64,000 bases of DNA from Burkholderia sp. WP9 (GCF_900104795.1 NZ_FNTG01000002.1:2294001-2358000); one strand, 5' to 3'. Positions 37,337-46,598 are shown, counted from the first letter of the stretch. Made by a program: numbers and translations. The notes: a model not told the origin generated them from the sequence alone.

Positions 37337-37372
37337 ACGTTCTATATGTTCAATATTGAACATATAGAACGT
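37337..37372. promoter_or_regulatory. 36-bp perfect palindrome (candidate IclR operator)
   Basis: ACGTTCTATATGTTCAAT (37337-37354) is followed directly by its exact reverse complement (37355-37372), with no spacer. It lies between the divergent oxygenase and flavin monooxygenase genes, ending 18 bp before the monooxygenase ATG at 37391. It is AT-rich in a GC-rich genome. The IclR regulator encoded at 38558 is the natural candidate ligand. Confidence 0.8.
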
Positions 37373-37390
37373 CATAACGTGAGGATGGAC

Positions 37391-38533
37391 ATGCTGAAGA
37401 TCGGGATCATCGGTGGCGGAATTGGCGGGCTGGCCGCAGCAATCGCATTGCGCAAGGCGGGGCATCAGGTCACCGTGTTTGAACAGGCGGAGCGCTTCGG
37501 GCGCGTCGGCGCGGACATCAACCTGACGCCCAACGCGGTGCGCGCGCTCGACGGACTCGGCGTCGGCGCGCAGTTGCGCGAGACGGCGGCGCGTCCGAGC
37601 GCGCGGATCAGCCGGATGTGGGACACCGGCGAGGAAACCTCGCGGCTGGCCATGTCGGACGAGGCAGAACGCAAATACGGCGCGCCGCAACTGACCATGC
37701 ATCGCGCGGACGTGATGGCGGCGCTCGAGCAGGCGCTATTGCCCGGCGAACTTCACCTCGGCAAGCGCACGGAGACGTTCGGCGAAACCGGGAACAGTGC
37801 GACGGTCAGGCTCGCGGACGGCTCGACCCACGCATTCGACCTGCTGATCGGCGCGGACGGCATCCATTCGGGTGTGCGCAAGTTCCTGTTCGGCGACGAA
37901 CGCCCGCAGTTCACCGGCATCGTGTCGTACCGCGCGGTCGTGCCGGCCGAGCGGCTCTCGGGTGGCGATCTTGGCGCGTTCGTCAAATGGTGGGGGCCGA
38001 CCGACGATCTGCAGATCGTCACATTCCCGCTGAACCGTGGCCGCGACGTGTTCATCTTCGCGACCACGTCACAGGCCGACTGGACCCACGAATCGTGGAC
38101 CACGCCCGGCGACCCGGACGCGTTGCGCGAGGCGTATGCGGCCTTTCATCCGGAAGCCCGCGCGTTGCTCGCCGCGTGTGACACCGTGCTCGCGTCGGCG
38201 TTGTATATTCGCGATCCGCTGCCGAAGTGGACCGGTCAACGTATGGCGCTGCTCGGCGACGCCTGCCATCCGATGATGCCGTTCATGGCGCAAGGCGCAG
38301 GCATGGCTATCGAAGATGCCGTAGTGCTCTCGCGCGCACTGAAGGACATCGGCCCGGACGGCCTCGGCGCGGCGCTGGCGCGTTATGCCGAGGCGCGTCA
38401 GTCGCGCACGGCGCAAATCCAGATCGGGTCGCGCGGCAATAATTGGCTCAAGGCCGGCGGCAACGCCGACTGGGTGTACGGCTACGATGCGTGGACCGTA
38501 CCGCTGCCGGAACAGGCTCGCGAACTGGCGTAG
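37391..38533 (+). CDS. FAD-dependent aromatic monooxygenase (salicylate hydroxylase-like)
   Basis: A 380-residue single-component flavin hydroxylase. Dinucleotide motif GGGIGGLAAAIALRKAG is at the N-terminus, the DG motif is LLIGADGIHSGVR, and the second FAD motif is LLGDACHPMMPFMAQGAG. Relatives act on salicylate, 6-hydroxynicotinate or 3-hydroxybenzoate. ATG at 37391 has GAGG 6 bp upstream; earlier ATGs at 37385 and 37346 exist, the latter inside the palindrome. It probably handles the product of the divergent Rieske system or a related acid. The IclR gene follows after 24 bp. Confidence 0.9.
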   Translation: MLKIGIIGGGIGGLAAAIALRKAGHQVTVFEQAERFGRVGADINLTPNAVRALDGLGVGAQLRETAARPSARISRMWDTGEETSRLAMSDEAERKYGAPQLTMHRADVMAALEQALLPGELHLGKRTETFGETGNSATVRLADGSTHAFDLLIGADGIHSGVRKFLFGDERPQFTGIVSYRAVVPAERLSGGDLGAFVKWWGPTDDLQIVTFPLNRGRDVFIFATTSQADWTHESWTTPGDPDALREAYAAFHPEARALLAACDTVLASALYIRDPLPKWTGQRMALLGDACHPMMPFMAQGAGMAIEDAVVLSRALKDIGPDGLGAALARYAEARQSRTAQIQIGSRGNNWLKAGGNADWVYGYDAWTVPLPEQARELA

Positions 38534-38557
38534 CCGCTCACCACTGAACATGCCTCG

Positions 38558-39334
38558 ATGACAGAGACACCCGACACCCCAAAGCCCGCCGACAATTCCG
38601 CTTCGCCGGTGGAACGCGCGTTCCGTTTGCTGCGGTTCATCGCCGAAGGTGGCTCGACCGCTAATCTGAGCGACGTGGCGCGACAGATCAACGTGAACCG
38701 CGTGACGGTGATGCGCCTGCTCGAGTCGCTCAAGGCCGCAGAGCTGATCGAGGCGAACCCGCAGGGTGGATCACATCGTCTCGGCATGCCGTTTCTGACG
38801 CTCGCGGCGAGCGCGCTCGGCGGCTCTGACCTGACGGCGCGAGCGCGCCAGATACTGCCCGGACTGGTGGAGAAAACCGGCCTGTCGGCGTATCTCGCGG
38901 TGCTCGAAGGACCCCGGATCGTCTATCTGCTGTGCGAGACGCCGGACATGCCACTCGTGAGCCGGATTCGCGTGGGTAGCCGGATTCCCGCACATCGCGC
39001 GACGCCTGGGCTCGCGATGCTCGCCGGCCTCGCGCCGGCGGCGCTCGACGCGCTCTACGCGAGCTATCCCGAAGACGAGGACCGGCCCGACTGGGACACA
39101 CTGGCCGCAGCGCTCGACACCGTGCGCGCGAACGGCTGCGCCTGGAGTTTCTCCGGCCTCGAAGCGGGCATCGATTCGTGCGCGGCGGCGGTCAGGGACA
39201 GCCGGGGCATCGTGGTCGCGGCATTGAGCGTCGCGGGCCCGAACAGCGCTTTTTCCGCGGATGAGACGCTGCGCGCCGCCGCCGAAGCCAGCGTGAAAGC
39301 CGCCGCAGACGCGCTCTCCCGTTCGAGTCTGTAG
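38558..39334 (+). CDS. IclR-family regulator
   Basis: A 258-residue IclR protein: winged helix at about 15-80 (PVERAFRLLRFIAEGGSTANLSD split by the first turn, NRVTVMRLLESLK) and a GAF-like effector domain (about 95-255). It lies downstream of the flavin monooxygenase and likely in the same operon. IclR relatives such as PcaR and PobR control aromatic catabolism and bind palindromes near promoters; the 36-bp palindrome at 37337 is its probable site. Confidence 0.9.
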   Translation: MTETPDTPKPADNSASPVERAFRLLRFIAEGGSTANLSDVARQINVNRVTVMRLLESLKAAELIEANPQGGSHRLGMPFLTLAASALGGSDLTARARQILPGLVEKTGLSAYLAVLEGPRIVYLLCETPDMPLVSRIRVGSRIPAHRATPGLAMLAGLAPAALDALYASYPEDEDRPDWDTLAAALDTVRANGCAWSFSGLEAGIDSCAAAVRDSRGIVVAALSVAGPNSAFSADETLRAAAEASVKAAADALSRSSL

Positions 39335-39623
39335 CCCTTGTTCCGTATGCGGATCAGGCTCCGCCATGGAGCCGTTGCTTAATTTCAAAACGAGACGATC
39401 GGATACTTTTTCGGGAGCCACGGTCCTTGGCGTGCTTTTTTGCGTCGCCAAGAATCCCCCCATCTGCTCGCCGGTTCGTGTCGAACCGCCGGCGGCCGAT
39501 GCGCGATGTGCGGCCATAAGAACACACAGCTGTTCGAGACGCGCATTTTCGGGGAGGCCGGTTGTCGTGACCGACTCCAAACCCACAATGATAAGCATTG
39601 CTGCATAAAAGGCTTGGTGAAAA

Positions 39624-40718
39624 ATGAAGGTGACACGATCGGTTCTCTCCGCGACATGGCTCGCAGCAGTGACAGCATTCGCCAGCGGCGGCGCACAGGC
39701 GCAAAGCAGCGTGACGCTGTACGGCATTGTCGACACAGGCGTCCAGTACTACAACAAAGCAGCGAGCGGCGGTTCTGTCATCGGCATGCCTTCGCTGACG
39801 GGTGAAGTGCCGTCGCGCTTCGGACTGCGCGGCACCGAGGATCTCGGCGGGGGCTACAAGACGTTCTTCGTGCTCGAAAATGGCTTTGCGCTCAATAGCG
39901 GCGCGCTCAACTACGGCGGACGCCTGTTCGGGCGTCAGGCGAACGTCGGCGTCAGTTCTCCGTACGGCGCGTTGACGCTCGGCCGGCAGATGAACATGTC
40001 GATGTACGTGCTGTTGAACGCGGACGTGATCGGCCCGTCGATCCATTCCATGGCGAGCTTCGACAGCTATTTGCCGAACGCGCGCAGCGACAACGCAGCG
40101 GGTTACCTGGGCAAGTTCAACGGCTTTACCGTGGGTGGAACTTATAGCACTGGGCGTGACGCGGCGGGCCCCGCCGGTCCGTCCGCGACCAACTGCGCCG
40201 GCAATGTGGCGGGCGACCCGGTCGCATGCCGGCAATACACCATGATGCTCGCGTACGACGCGCCGCAATTCGGCGCTGCCGCTTCATATGACGTGATGCG
40301 CGGCGGCACGGGCGCGTCCGCGCCACTATCGAGCGCGGCGTACACCGATACGCGCACGATTGTGGATGCGTACGCGAAGTTCGGTTCCGCAAAAGTGGGC
40401 GGCGGCTGGATTCGCCGCAATACGTCGGCGGCTGCGCACAGCCAGTCCGATATTTATTTTCTCGGCGCTTCGTACTATGCGACACCGGCGTTATCATTTG
40501 ATGCCCAGGCGCTGCGTTATTTGCTGCGCGAGACATCGGACTCCACGTTATTCGTTGGGCGCGTGAATTACCTGCTGTCGAAGCGCACCACGGTGTACAC
40601 GTCGGTCGGCTACGTGACGAATAGCTCGCGCGGCGCGGCTGCCGTCGCCGCGGGCGGGTCGGTCGGCGCGGGGCAAAACCAGCTCGGCGTGATGGCCGGC
40701 ATCCAGCAGCGTTTCTGA
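39624..40718 (+). CDS. outer-membrane porin (Burkholderiales general porin type)
   Basis: A 364-residue trimeric porin precursor with signal peptide (about 1-26, ending GGAQAQ) and the family opening SSVTLYGIVDTGVQYY. Alternating amphipathic strands run through the protein and it ends in the C-terminal Phe (IQQRF) that the Bam machinery recognises. Loop L3 follows GRLFGRQANVGV. Placed in the aromatic cluster, it may admit the aromatic acid. It lies 289 bp after the IclR gene, so it may have its own promoter. Confidence 0.92.
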   Translation: MKVTRSVLSATWLAAVTAFASGGAQAQSSVTLYGIVDTGVQYYNKAASGGSVIGMPSLTGEVPSRFGLRGTEDLGGGYKTFFVLENGFALNSGALNYGGRLFGRQANVGVSSPYGALTLGRQMNMSMYVLLNADVIGPSIHSMASFDSYLPNARSDNAAGYLGKFNGFTVGGTYSTGRDAAGPAGPSATNCAGNVAGDPVACRQYTMMLAYDAPQFGAAASYDVMRGGTGASAPLSSAAYTDTRTIVDAYAKFGSAKVGGGWIRRNTSAAAHSQSDIYFLGASYYATPALSFDAQALRYLLRETSDSTLFVGRVNYLLSKRTTVYTSVGYVTNSSRGAAAVAAGGSVGAGQNQLGVMAGIQQRF

Positions 40719-40797
40719 GCGCGCGGCGCTTCGCGAGGACCTGACCGCTGGATCCACCGCGCAGTCGGCATCACGGTGCGATCCACGGAGTATCACT

Positions 40798-41760
40798 ATG
40801 GCAACAGATCTGCTGAGCGACATTCTTGCTGACCTGCGTGCGGACGCGGTCGTCACCGGGCGGTTCACGTTGAGTGCGCCGTGGGCGATCCGCAAACCCG
40901 CCGTGTCTGGCGCCGCATTTCGCATGTGCACCGGCAGTCCGTTTTATCTGATGGTCGAAGGCGAGTCACCGGTATACGTGAAACCGGGGGATTTCGTGTT
41001 GCTGCCGCATGGCAACGAACACATCATGGCATCGGCGCCCGACGAACCGCCGGTCCCGTTCGATTCGCTGATGGCCGACAAGGGCATTTATCCACGCTTC
41101 GATACGCCGCTCGAATTCACCGCGGGCGGCGGCGGCGCGACCAGCGAGCTCTATACGGGCATCGTGGTCTATCGCGACATCATTCGCAGTCCGCTTTTCT
41201 CAGTGTTGCAGACGTTGATCCACGTTCGCGCAGACGATCCGGCCGTGGCGCCCTGGCTCGCCAGCACACTGCAAAGCTTCATTCAGGAATCGATGGCCTG
41301 CCAACCCGGCTGGGCGATCGCGGCCTCGAGGCTTTCGGACGTGCTGTTCGTTCAGTTGCTGCGCGCGCATCTGCAGTCGACCGCGAATCATTCCGGCTGG
41401 CTGCGCGGTCTAGCCGATCCTCAGATCGGACGCGCGGTGGCGCTGATTCATCGGGAGCCGTGTCGGGAATGGAGTGTCGCGGGGCTCGCGGCGGCGGCGG
41501 GCATGTCGCGCTCGCGCTTCAGCGCGCGTTTTATGGACGTGGTCGGCGACACGCCAATCGGCCATCTGACCGCCTATCGGATGTATCTCGCGAGCGGCGA
41601 ATTGAAGCGAGGCAAACGCACGCTGATCGAGATCGCGGAAACGGTTGGCTATACCTCCGAGAAAGCGTTTGCGCGAGCATTTCATCGGTGGTCAGGGATG
41701 GCTCCGAGGCGTTACGCCCGCAGTGCGCACGCACTGAACGACATGGCCAGGCAAAGTTGA
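40798..41760 (+). CDS. AraC-family regulator (cupin sensor)
   Basis: A 320-residue protein with an N-terminal AraC-binding-like/cupin-6 domain (about 5-190, including VKPGDFVLLPHGNEHIM) and a C-terminal double helix-turn-helix (about 215-315, SVAGLAAAAGMSRSRFSARF and IGHLTAYRMYLA, TSEKAFARAFHRWSG). It sits 79 bp downstream of the porin gene on the same strand. Which gene it controls is not clear; the porin and the aromatic cluster are candidates. Confidence 0.9.
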   Translation: MATDLLSDILADLRADAVVTGRFTLSAPWAIRKPAVSGAAFRMCTGSPFYLMVEGESPVYVKPGDFVLLPHGNEHIMASAPDEPPVPFDSLMADKGIYPRFDTPLEFTAGGGGATSELYTGIVVYRDIIRSPLFSVLQTLIHVRADDPAVAPWLASTLQSFIQESMACQPGWAIAASRLSDVLFVQLLRAHLQSTANHSGWLRGLADPQIGRAVALIHREPCREWSVAGLAAAAGMSRSRFSARFMDVVGDTPIGHLTAYRMYLASGELKRGKRTLIEIAETVGYTSEKAFARAFHRWSGMAPRRYARSAHALNDMARQS

Positions 41761-41956
41761 GTCTCTTGCGCGTGACATGCGCTGGGAAGCGACCAACTTG
41801 AAGCAATCGAGTCATCGATTACGAGCGTTTCGTTCGGATCGATTGGCGAACAGACATGGACTCATGCAATCAAATTGACTGAAAAAATCCCTGCCCATAG
41901 AGCTGATGTATCGCCCCTCAGCTTTCCCCAGAACGATAAAAACGAAAAACGCCAAG

Positions 41957-42385
41957 TTACTCAGTAACGAGCGGGCCCGCGTGATACTGCTCATCAGTCA
42001 CCGGCTCCATCCACTCGACGTTTTTGCCATCGAGCATTTCGGTGACCGCAAGATGCGACATTGCCGTTGTCGCAGCAGCGCCATGCCAGTGCCGCTTGCC
42101 GCACGAACACGAGACGACGTCTCCAGCGCGAATTTCAGTTCGCGAGCCGCCTTCGCACTGCGTCCAACCTACACCTGAAAGCACGACCAGCGTCTGCCCG
42201 AGCGGGTGCGTATGCCAGAAGGTGCGTGCGCCCGGCTCGAATGTGACGATGGCGCCGCCAAGGCGCGCCGGGGCCTCGGCCTGGAAGAGGCTGTCGATAC
42301 GAACGGCGCCGGTGAACCAGCTTTCAGGGCCTTTGATGGACGGCTTGGTGCCGTTACGGACGATGGTCTGAGCTTCCTGGGTCAT
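41957..42385 (-). CDS. single-domain cupin protein
   Basis: A 142-residue cupin. Metal-binding motifs are FWHTHPLGQTL and KRHWHGAA. The sequence pattern (SWFTGAVRIDSLFQA, VTDEQYHAGP) matches the cupins that include manganese-dependent hydroxynitrile lyases and those fused or linked to carboxymuconolactone decarboxylases. The physiological reaction of most members is unknown. It is divergent from a LysR gene 138 bp away. Confidence 0.88.
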   Translation of the reverse strand: MTQEAQTIVRNGTKPSIKGPESWFTGAVRIDSLFQAEAPARLGGAIVTFEPGARTFWHTHPLGQTLVVLSGVGWTQCEGGSRTEIRAGDVVSCSCGKRHWHGAAATTAMSHLAVTEMLDGKNVEWMEPVTDEQYHAGPLVTE

Positions 42386-42507
42386 GGTTCTGATCCTTTG
42401 ACGAATTGGGGGCGTGACCGCGATGCATGTGCGGCCATGGAGCGCGATGACAGATAATTTAGTTCTTCGGCCGGCTCCCGACTAGGTGGCAAAATGGGCA
42501 TACACTC

Positions 42508-42521
42508 ATGCACAGGTGCAT
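42508..42521. promoter_or_regulatory. inverted repeat at the LysR start
   Basis: ATGCAC-AG-GTGCAT forms a perfect 6-bp inverted repeat ending 2 bp before the LysR ATG at 42524, in the cupin/LysR divergent region. It occupies the place of a ribosome site; no other Shine-Dalgarno is seen, so it may serve autoregulation of a leaderless or weakly translated message. Confidence 0.4.
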
Positions 42522-42523
42522 AA

Positions 42524-43414
42524 ATGCCTACTCCGGACCTGAATGATCTGGTCGCGCTTCTAACCGTGGCACGCGAGCGGAGTTTTACGCGCGCTGCCGC
42601 GCAACTAGGCGTATCGCAGTCATCTCTCAGTAGAACGGTGACTTCGCTTGAAACGAAGCTTGGAATGCTCCTGCTCAATCGCACGACTCGCAGCGTTTCC
42701 ACGACAGAAGCCGGTCAACGCCTTCTCGACTCCGTTGCTCCGAAACTTGAAGAGATCGAAGCGGAGTTGCAGGCGGTCGCTGAACTTCGAGAACGACCGG
42801 TAGGGACGGTGCGGATCTCCGCGACAGACTACGCCGCGAACCAGTACATCTGGCCCAAGCTGCAAGGGTTGTTGCGCGAACATCGAGAGCTGCACATTGA
42901 ACTGATCAACGACTACGGCCTGTCGGACATTGTCGCGGAGCGTTTTGACATAGGGGTGCGTTTGGGGGATCAGGTTGAGAAGGACATGATCGCTGTACGG
43001 ATTGCGCCGGATGAAACGCTGGCGATCGTCGCGGCACCGGAATACCTTCGCAAAACGCCACCGCCGAGCGCACCGCATGAACTCACCACCCACAATTGCA
43101 TCAATTTGAGGTTACCCACGAGGGGCACGCTCATGCCGTGGGAGCTTAGAAAAGGCAGACGCCGGCTGGAGGTGAAAGTGAGCGGCCAGCTCGTTTTCAA
43201 TAACTCGTACCAGATGCTGGACGCGGCTTTGAAGGGATTCGGAGTCGCTTACCTTCCAAAGGCGCTCGCGGAACCGAGTGTCCAGGCGGGACGACTTTGC
43301 TGGATTCTTGAAGACTGGTTTCCTACGTTGACTGGGCATCACGCGTACTATGCGACGCGGCGCCAGTCATCGCTTGCGGTTCGCCTGGTTATCGCGGCTT
43401 TGCGCGGCGGTTAG
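42524..43414 (+). CDS. LysR-type regulator
   Basis: A 296-residue LTTR with a standard winged helix (about 3-62, SFTRAAAQLGVSQSSLSRTV) and an effector domain. The YRS-like ASDY/ISATDYAANQYIWPKL pattern is that of the large LysR group near quinone reductase and cupin genes. It probably regulates the divergent cupin gene. Ligand unknown. Confidence 0.88.
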   Translation: MPTPDLNDLVALLTVARERSFTRAAAQLGVSQSSLSRTVTSLETKLGMLLLNRTTRSVSTTEAGQRLLDSVAPKLEEIEAELQAVAELRERPVGTVRISATDYAANQYIWPKLQGLLREHRELHIELINDYGLSDIVAERFDIGVRLGDQVEKDMIAVRIAPDETLAIVAAPEYLRKTPPPSAPHELTTHNCINLRLPTRGTLMPWELRKGRRRLEVKVSGQLVFNNSYQMLDAALKGFGVAYLPKALAEPSVQAGRLCWILEDWFPTLTGHHAYYATRRQSSLAVRLVIAALRGG

Positions 43415-43951
43415 CAGATCGAAGCCTAACTGAATGAGGTGTCGTCATGTCCTGCCCTTGATGGTTTCCTCGTGAGACCGGGAACAGGTCGGCCACCGAC
43501 CAGCGACACGCGCACTGTCGGATAGCTCTTTCCCGATCCTGTTCGACGCCGGTCGGCGTGCAGTTCCGAGTAACGGTCGTCGCGTGCCTGCCAGTGTGAA
43601 TGGAGCTCGTCAATCAGGCGTGCTGTAGGCACTGCATCGCCTAGCCACGGTTTAGATCAGCGCTCTGCGTGGAAAAATCGATAACGAATTGGTCGCTCCG
43701 GTTGGAGCCGGCTGCCAAAGATGTGTGTGTTGCGATATGCGCGGAACCGCACAGAGCCATTTGGATCAGCGCCATATTCTGTTCGATGCAGCAGACAAAC
43801 CTCCACCTGAGCTCCACGAGCAGTATTTCTGCAGGTCCTTCACAAGCCCCGCTCTACGAAAAGTTGGGGAATGGACGCTCACAACGCCGGGTCGACATTG
43901 GGGGCCGTGCTGCCCCACGGAAAGCCGCTTTACGCAAATCAGGTGCCGCCG
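43415..43951. other. 537-bp region without a supported gene
   Basis: Short open frames occur on both strands but none has a family likeness or a good ribosome site. Base composition is lower in GC than the flanks. The region probably carries the promoter of the FecR-OmpA-CHASE2 genes. I see no repeat or RNA structure that stands out. Confidence 0.4.
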
Positions 43952-44404
43952 ATGCGTCTTCGAGCCATCAAATATGCCTTGATTCTTGCCTGCGGGTGCG
44001 TGGCGGTCGCCGATGCGCTGGCCGCCGATGCTGCCGGCGTCGTCAAGACGGTTAAGGGCACGGTGAAGATCGAGCGGGCTGAAGGAAGTTCGGGTGCGGC
44101 CATCGGCAGCGAGGTTTACGGCAACGATCGCATCGTGACGGGCCCGGAGTCCTCGGTCGGTATCACGCTGCGGGACACCACCCAACTTTCGGCCGGCGCC
44201 AATACCATCCTCGAACTCAACAAATTCGCGTTCAATACCACGACCCACGAAGGCACGCTCGACGCCTCCGTCAAACGCGGCTCCCTGGCCGTGATTTCCG
44301 GGAAGTTGGCGAAGGCGAATCCGGATGCGGTCCGCTTCAGCACGCCGACTACCACGCTGGGCGTGCGCGGCACCGAATTCATCATCGAAGTGGGCGATAA
44401 ATAA
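43952..44404 (+). CDS. exported FecR-domain protein
   Basis: A 150-residue protein with a signal peptide (about 1-25, ILACGCVAVADALA) followed by a single FecR domain: VVKTVKGTVKIERAEG, GNDRIVTGPESSVGITL and TPTTTLGVRGTEFIIEV. It has no N-terminal sigma-regulator helices, so it is a periplasmic FecR module rather than an iron anti-sigma factor. Start ATG at 43952 gives the signal; the frame is open to 43871. The OmpA-like gene starts 14 bp after its stop. Confidence 0.82.
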   Translation: MRLRAIKYALILACGCVAVADALAADAAGVVKTVKGTVKIERAEGSSGAAIGSEVYGNDRIVTGPESSVGITLRDTTQLSAGANTILELNKFAFNTTTHEGTLDASVKRGSLAVISGKLAKANPDAVRFSTPTTTLGVRGTEFIIEVGDK

Positions 44405-44418
44405 AAGGGAGGGGCACG

Positions 44419-45033
44419 TTGAAGGCTGCAATTCGACCTCACGGGCTGGTCTTTGCCGCGGCATGCGTCATGCTGCTTTTCCTCGCTGCGTGCAGCACGC
44501 CGGACAAAATTATTCTATTGCCGGATCCTGATGGCAAAGTCGGAGCGGTCATCGTTCACAGCGCCTCGGCAGAGCAGAAAATAGACAAGGCCTACGCCGG
44601 CGTCGACGTCACCAAGGGCGGAGCCATAGAAAAAACGACGGATAGCCAATCCACCGTGGAGACACGATATGGCGAGCTGCTTGCGGCCCGGCCGCCTCGC
44701 CCCATGACATTTACGATCTTCTTTCTGTTTGATTCCGCCACTGAACTGGCCCCTGAGTCGGCGGCCACGGTCAAACAGCTAAAAGCCGTTCTGGCGACCT
44801 GGCCCGCGCCGCAGCTGGTGGTGGTCGGTCATACCGACCTGGCGGGCTCTCAGGAATTCAATGACCAACTCTCCATGCAGCGGGCGAAGACGGTTGCAGC
44901 ATTCCTGATCAAGCAAGGCGTTCCCACCCAAAAAATAGAGACCGCTGCCCGCGGCAAGCGAGAGCCACTGGTGCCCACCGCAGATGGCGTTCCCAATCGC
45001 ATGAACCGGCGCGCAGTCATCACACTCCAATGA
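44419..45033 (+). CDS. OmpA-domain lipoprotein
   Basis: A 204-residue lipoprotein: TTG start at 44419 behind GGGAGG, signal peptide ending LAACS (lipidated Cys25), a short linker, then an OmpA C-terminal peptidoglycan-binding domain (about 95-204) with GHTDLAGSQEFNDQLSMQRA and RRAVITL. The FFLFDSATELAPES segment opens the domain. It would tether the outer membrane to the cell wall or sense envelope state. It is the middle gene of a FecR-OmpA-CHASE2 set. Confidence 0.9.
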   Translation: MKAAIRPHGLVFAAACVMLLFLAACSTPDKIILLPDPDGKVGAVIVHSASAEQKIDKAYAGVDVTKGGAIEKTTDSQSTVETRYGELLAARPPRPMTFTIFFLFDSATELAPESAATVKQLKAVLATWPAPQLVVVGHTDLAGSQEFNDQLSMQRAKTVAAFLIKQGVPTQKIETAARGKREPLVPTADGVPNRMNRRAVITLQ

Positions 45034-45056
45034 TCCGCGCCATCCATCGGCGCTGA

Positions 45057-46550
45057 ATGGCCTTCCCGTCGATGAAACGCTTTTTCGACCTATGGCATGC
45101 CCGTATCAGGAATCTACTGAAGGCGGCTCAGGGTCGTCCGGTGGCGCTGATGGTGCTGTTTGGCCTGAGCCTGCTCAACCTGTGCAGCGAATGGCCGAGC
45201 GACATAGCGCGTCCCGCGTTCGTGGATACGCTCGACGAGGCGCTTCCCGACTCTTTTAAAACGGCCCGGCAAATTCTATTCGATCAGTATCAACGCCACT
45301 TCCCACGCATTCCGACTGCTCAGCCTGTGACCATTGTCGAGATCGACGAGGAGACGCTCGCAACCGTCGGTCAATGGCCCTGGCCGCGAAATCGACTTGC
45401 GAGTCTTATCGATGCCATTGCGGCACTGAAACCGCTGGCTATCGGTCTCGACATTTACATGCCGGAGCCGGATCAAACCTCACCCGACAAGGTCGCCGGC
45501 AATCTGCCGAAAACGGCTGAAACGCTCGCCGCCGGCTTACGGGCTCTACCCAGTCACGAAGCCATTCTCGCCAGATCGTTGCGCGCGGCGCCGACCATCC
45601 TGGGTGCCGCTGCGCTCGATCATGCCGCCTTCGCCACCAGCACTGATATGCGAAGCGCTCCGATCCTCGTGCACGGCACCGACCCACTGGACTACGTGAG
45701 ACGGTTCGACTATGTGCTCGCCAGCCTGCCGGAGCTGCAGGCGGCGGCGCACGGGCAGGCGATGCTGAGCGTGGCGGTCGAACAAGGCGTCGTCCGGCAC
45801 ATTCCTCTCATCATGGGATTGAGGGAGAAGCTGGTCCCCGGTCTGCCGATTGAAATGCTCCGCCTCGCCACGGGTTCAGCTGCGATCGACGTTTTTGCCG
45901 ACACATCGGGCGTGCAAGCGGTGGGCGTTGCTGATGCGCTGGTGCCCACACAGCCCGGCGGGGACATCTGGTTGCATTTCGCGTCCATTCGATCGACGCT
46001 GAGCCGCTACGTATCGGCACGCGACCTCCTGCAGGGAACAGTCGATCCGGAACGGATCCGGGACAAATTGGTGCTGGTCGGACTGACCGGTGCCGGCGTG
46101 ACTGACATGCGCACGACCGCGTTGGGCGAGTTGGTGCCGGGTATCGAGATTCAGGCGCAGGTCATCGAGACGATTTTCGAGGGACGTTTTCTGCGCCGCC
46201 CCACGTGGTTGAAATGGGCTGAATGCGCGTTGATCATGACGTTCGGTCTGCTGATCATCTGGTATGTGCCTCGCCCCCATTCTCGGTTCGCGTTATTCAT
46301 AAGAACCCTCCCTAAGGGTGTCACCGCTCTGGGTATATGCCTGCATCTGCTGAATCTTCTGTGCTGCTTCTTTATTTTCATGCGCTTCGGACTGTTGGTC
46401 GATGCGGCCGCCATATTTATTATTCTGTCCGCGGTCATGGGCTGCTTCCTTTCACCGGCGTTACTCGGCCTCGACGAACCAATCAGAACGGAAGCCGTGG
46501 ACGCGCCGGCGCGGGAGCAAGACAACGGCCGCGCCGGCAAAACGCCATAA
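45057..46550 (+). CDS. CHASE2-domain membrane protein without output domain
   Basis: A 497-residue protein. One membrane segment near residues 28-45 is followed by a CHASE2 extracytoplasmic sensor (about 50-385: TIVEIDEETLATVGQWPWPR and DKLVLVGLTGAGVTDMRTT are typical), then three membrane helices (about 395-480) and a ~30-residue polar tail. Related CHASE2 proteins continue into an adenylate/guanylate cyclase, kinase or phosphatase; here the frame simply stops with no decayed effector following. It may signal through a partner. Start could be ATG 45057 or 45072. Confidence 0.85.
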   Translation: MAFPSMKRFFDLWHARIRNLLKAAQGRPVALMVLFGLSLLNLCSEWPSDIARPAFVDTLDEALPDSFKTARQILFDQYQRHFPRIPTAQPVTIVEIDEETLATVGQWPWPRNRLASLIDAIAALKPLAIGLDIYMPEPDQTSPDKVAGNLPKTAETLAAGLRALPSHEAILARSLRAAPTILGAAALDHAAFATSTDMRSAPILVHGTDPLDYVRRFDYVLASLPELQAAAHGQAMLSVAVEQGVVRHIPLIMGLREKLVPGLPIEMLRLATGSAAIDVFADTSGVQAVGVADALVPTQPGGDIWLHFASIRSTLSRYVSARDLLQGTVDPERIRDKLVLVGLTGAGVTDMRTTALGELVPGIEIQAQVIETIFEGRFLRRPTWLKWAECALIMTFGLLIIWYVPRPHSRFALFIRTLPKGVTALGICLHLLNLLCCFFIFMRFGLLVDAAAIFIILSAVMGCFLSPALLGLDEPIRTEAVDAPAREQDNGRAGKTP

Positions 46551-46598
46551 ACCTGAGGTGGCGGTTGTGCGTATCGAATCGACAACGGTCGATGCACA

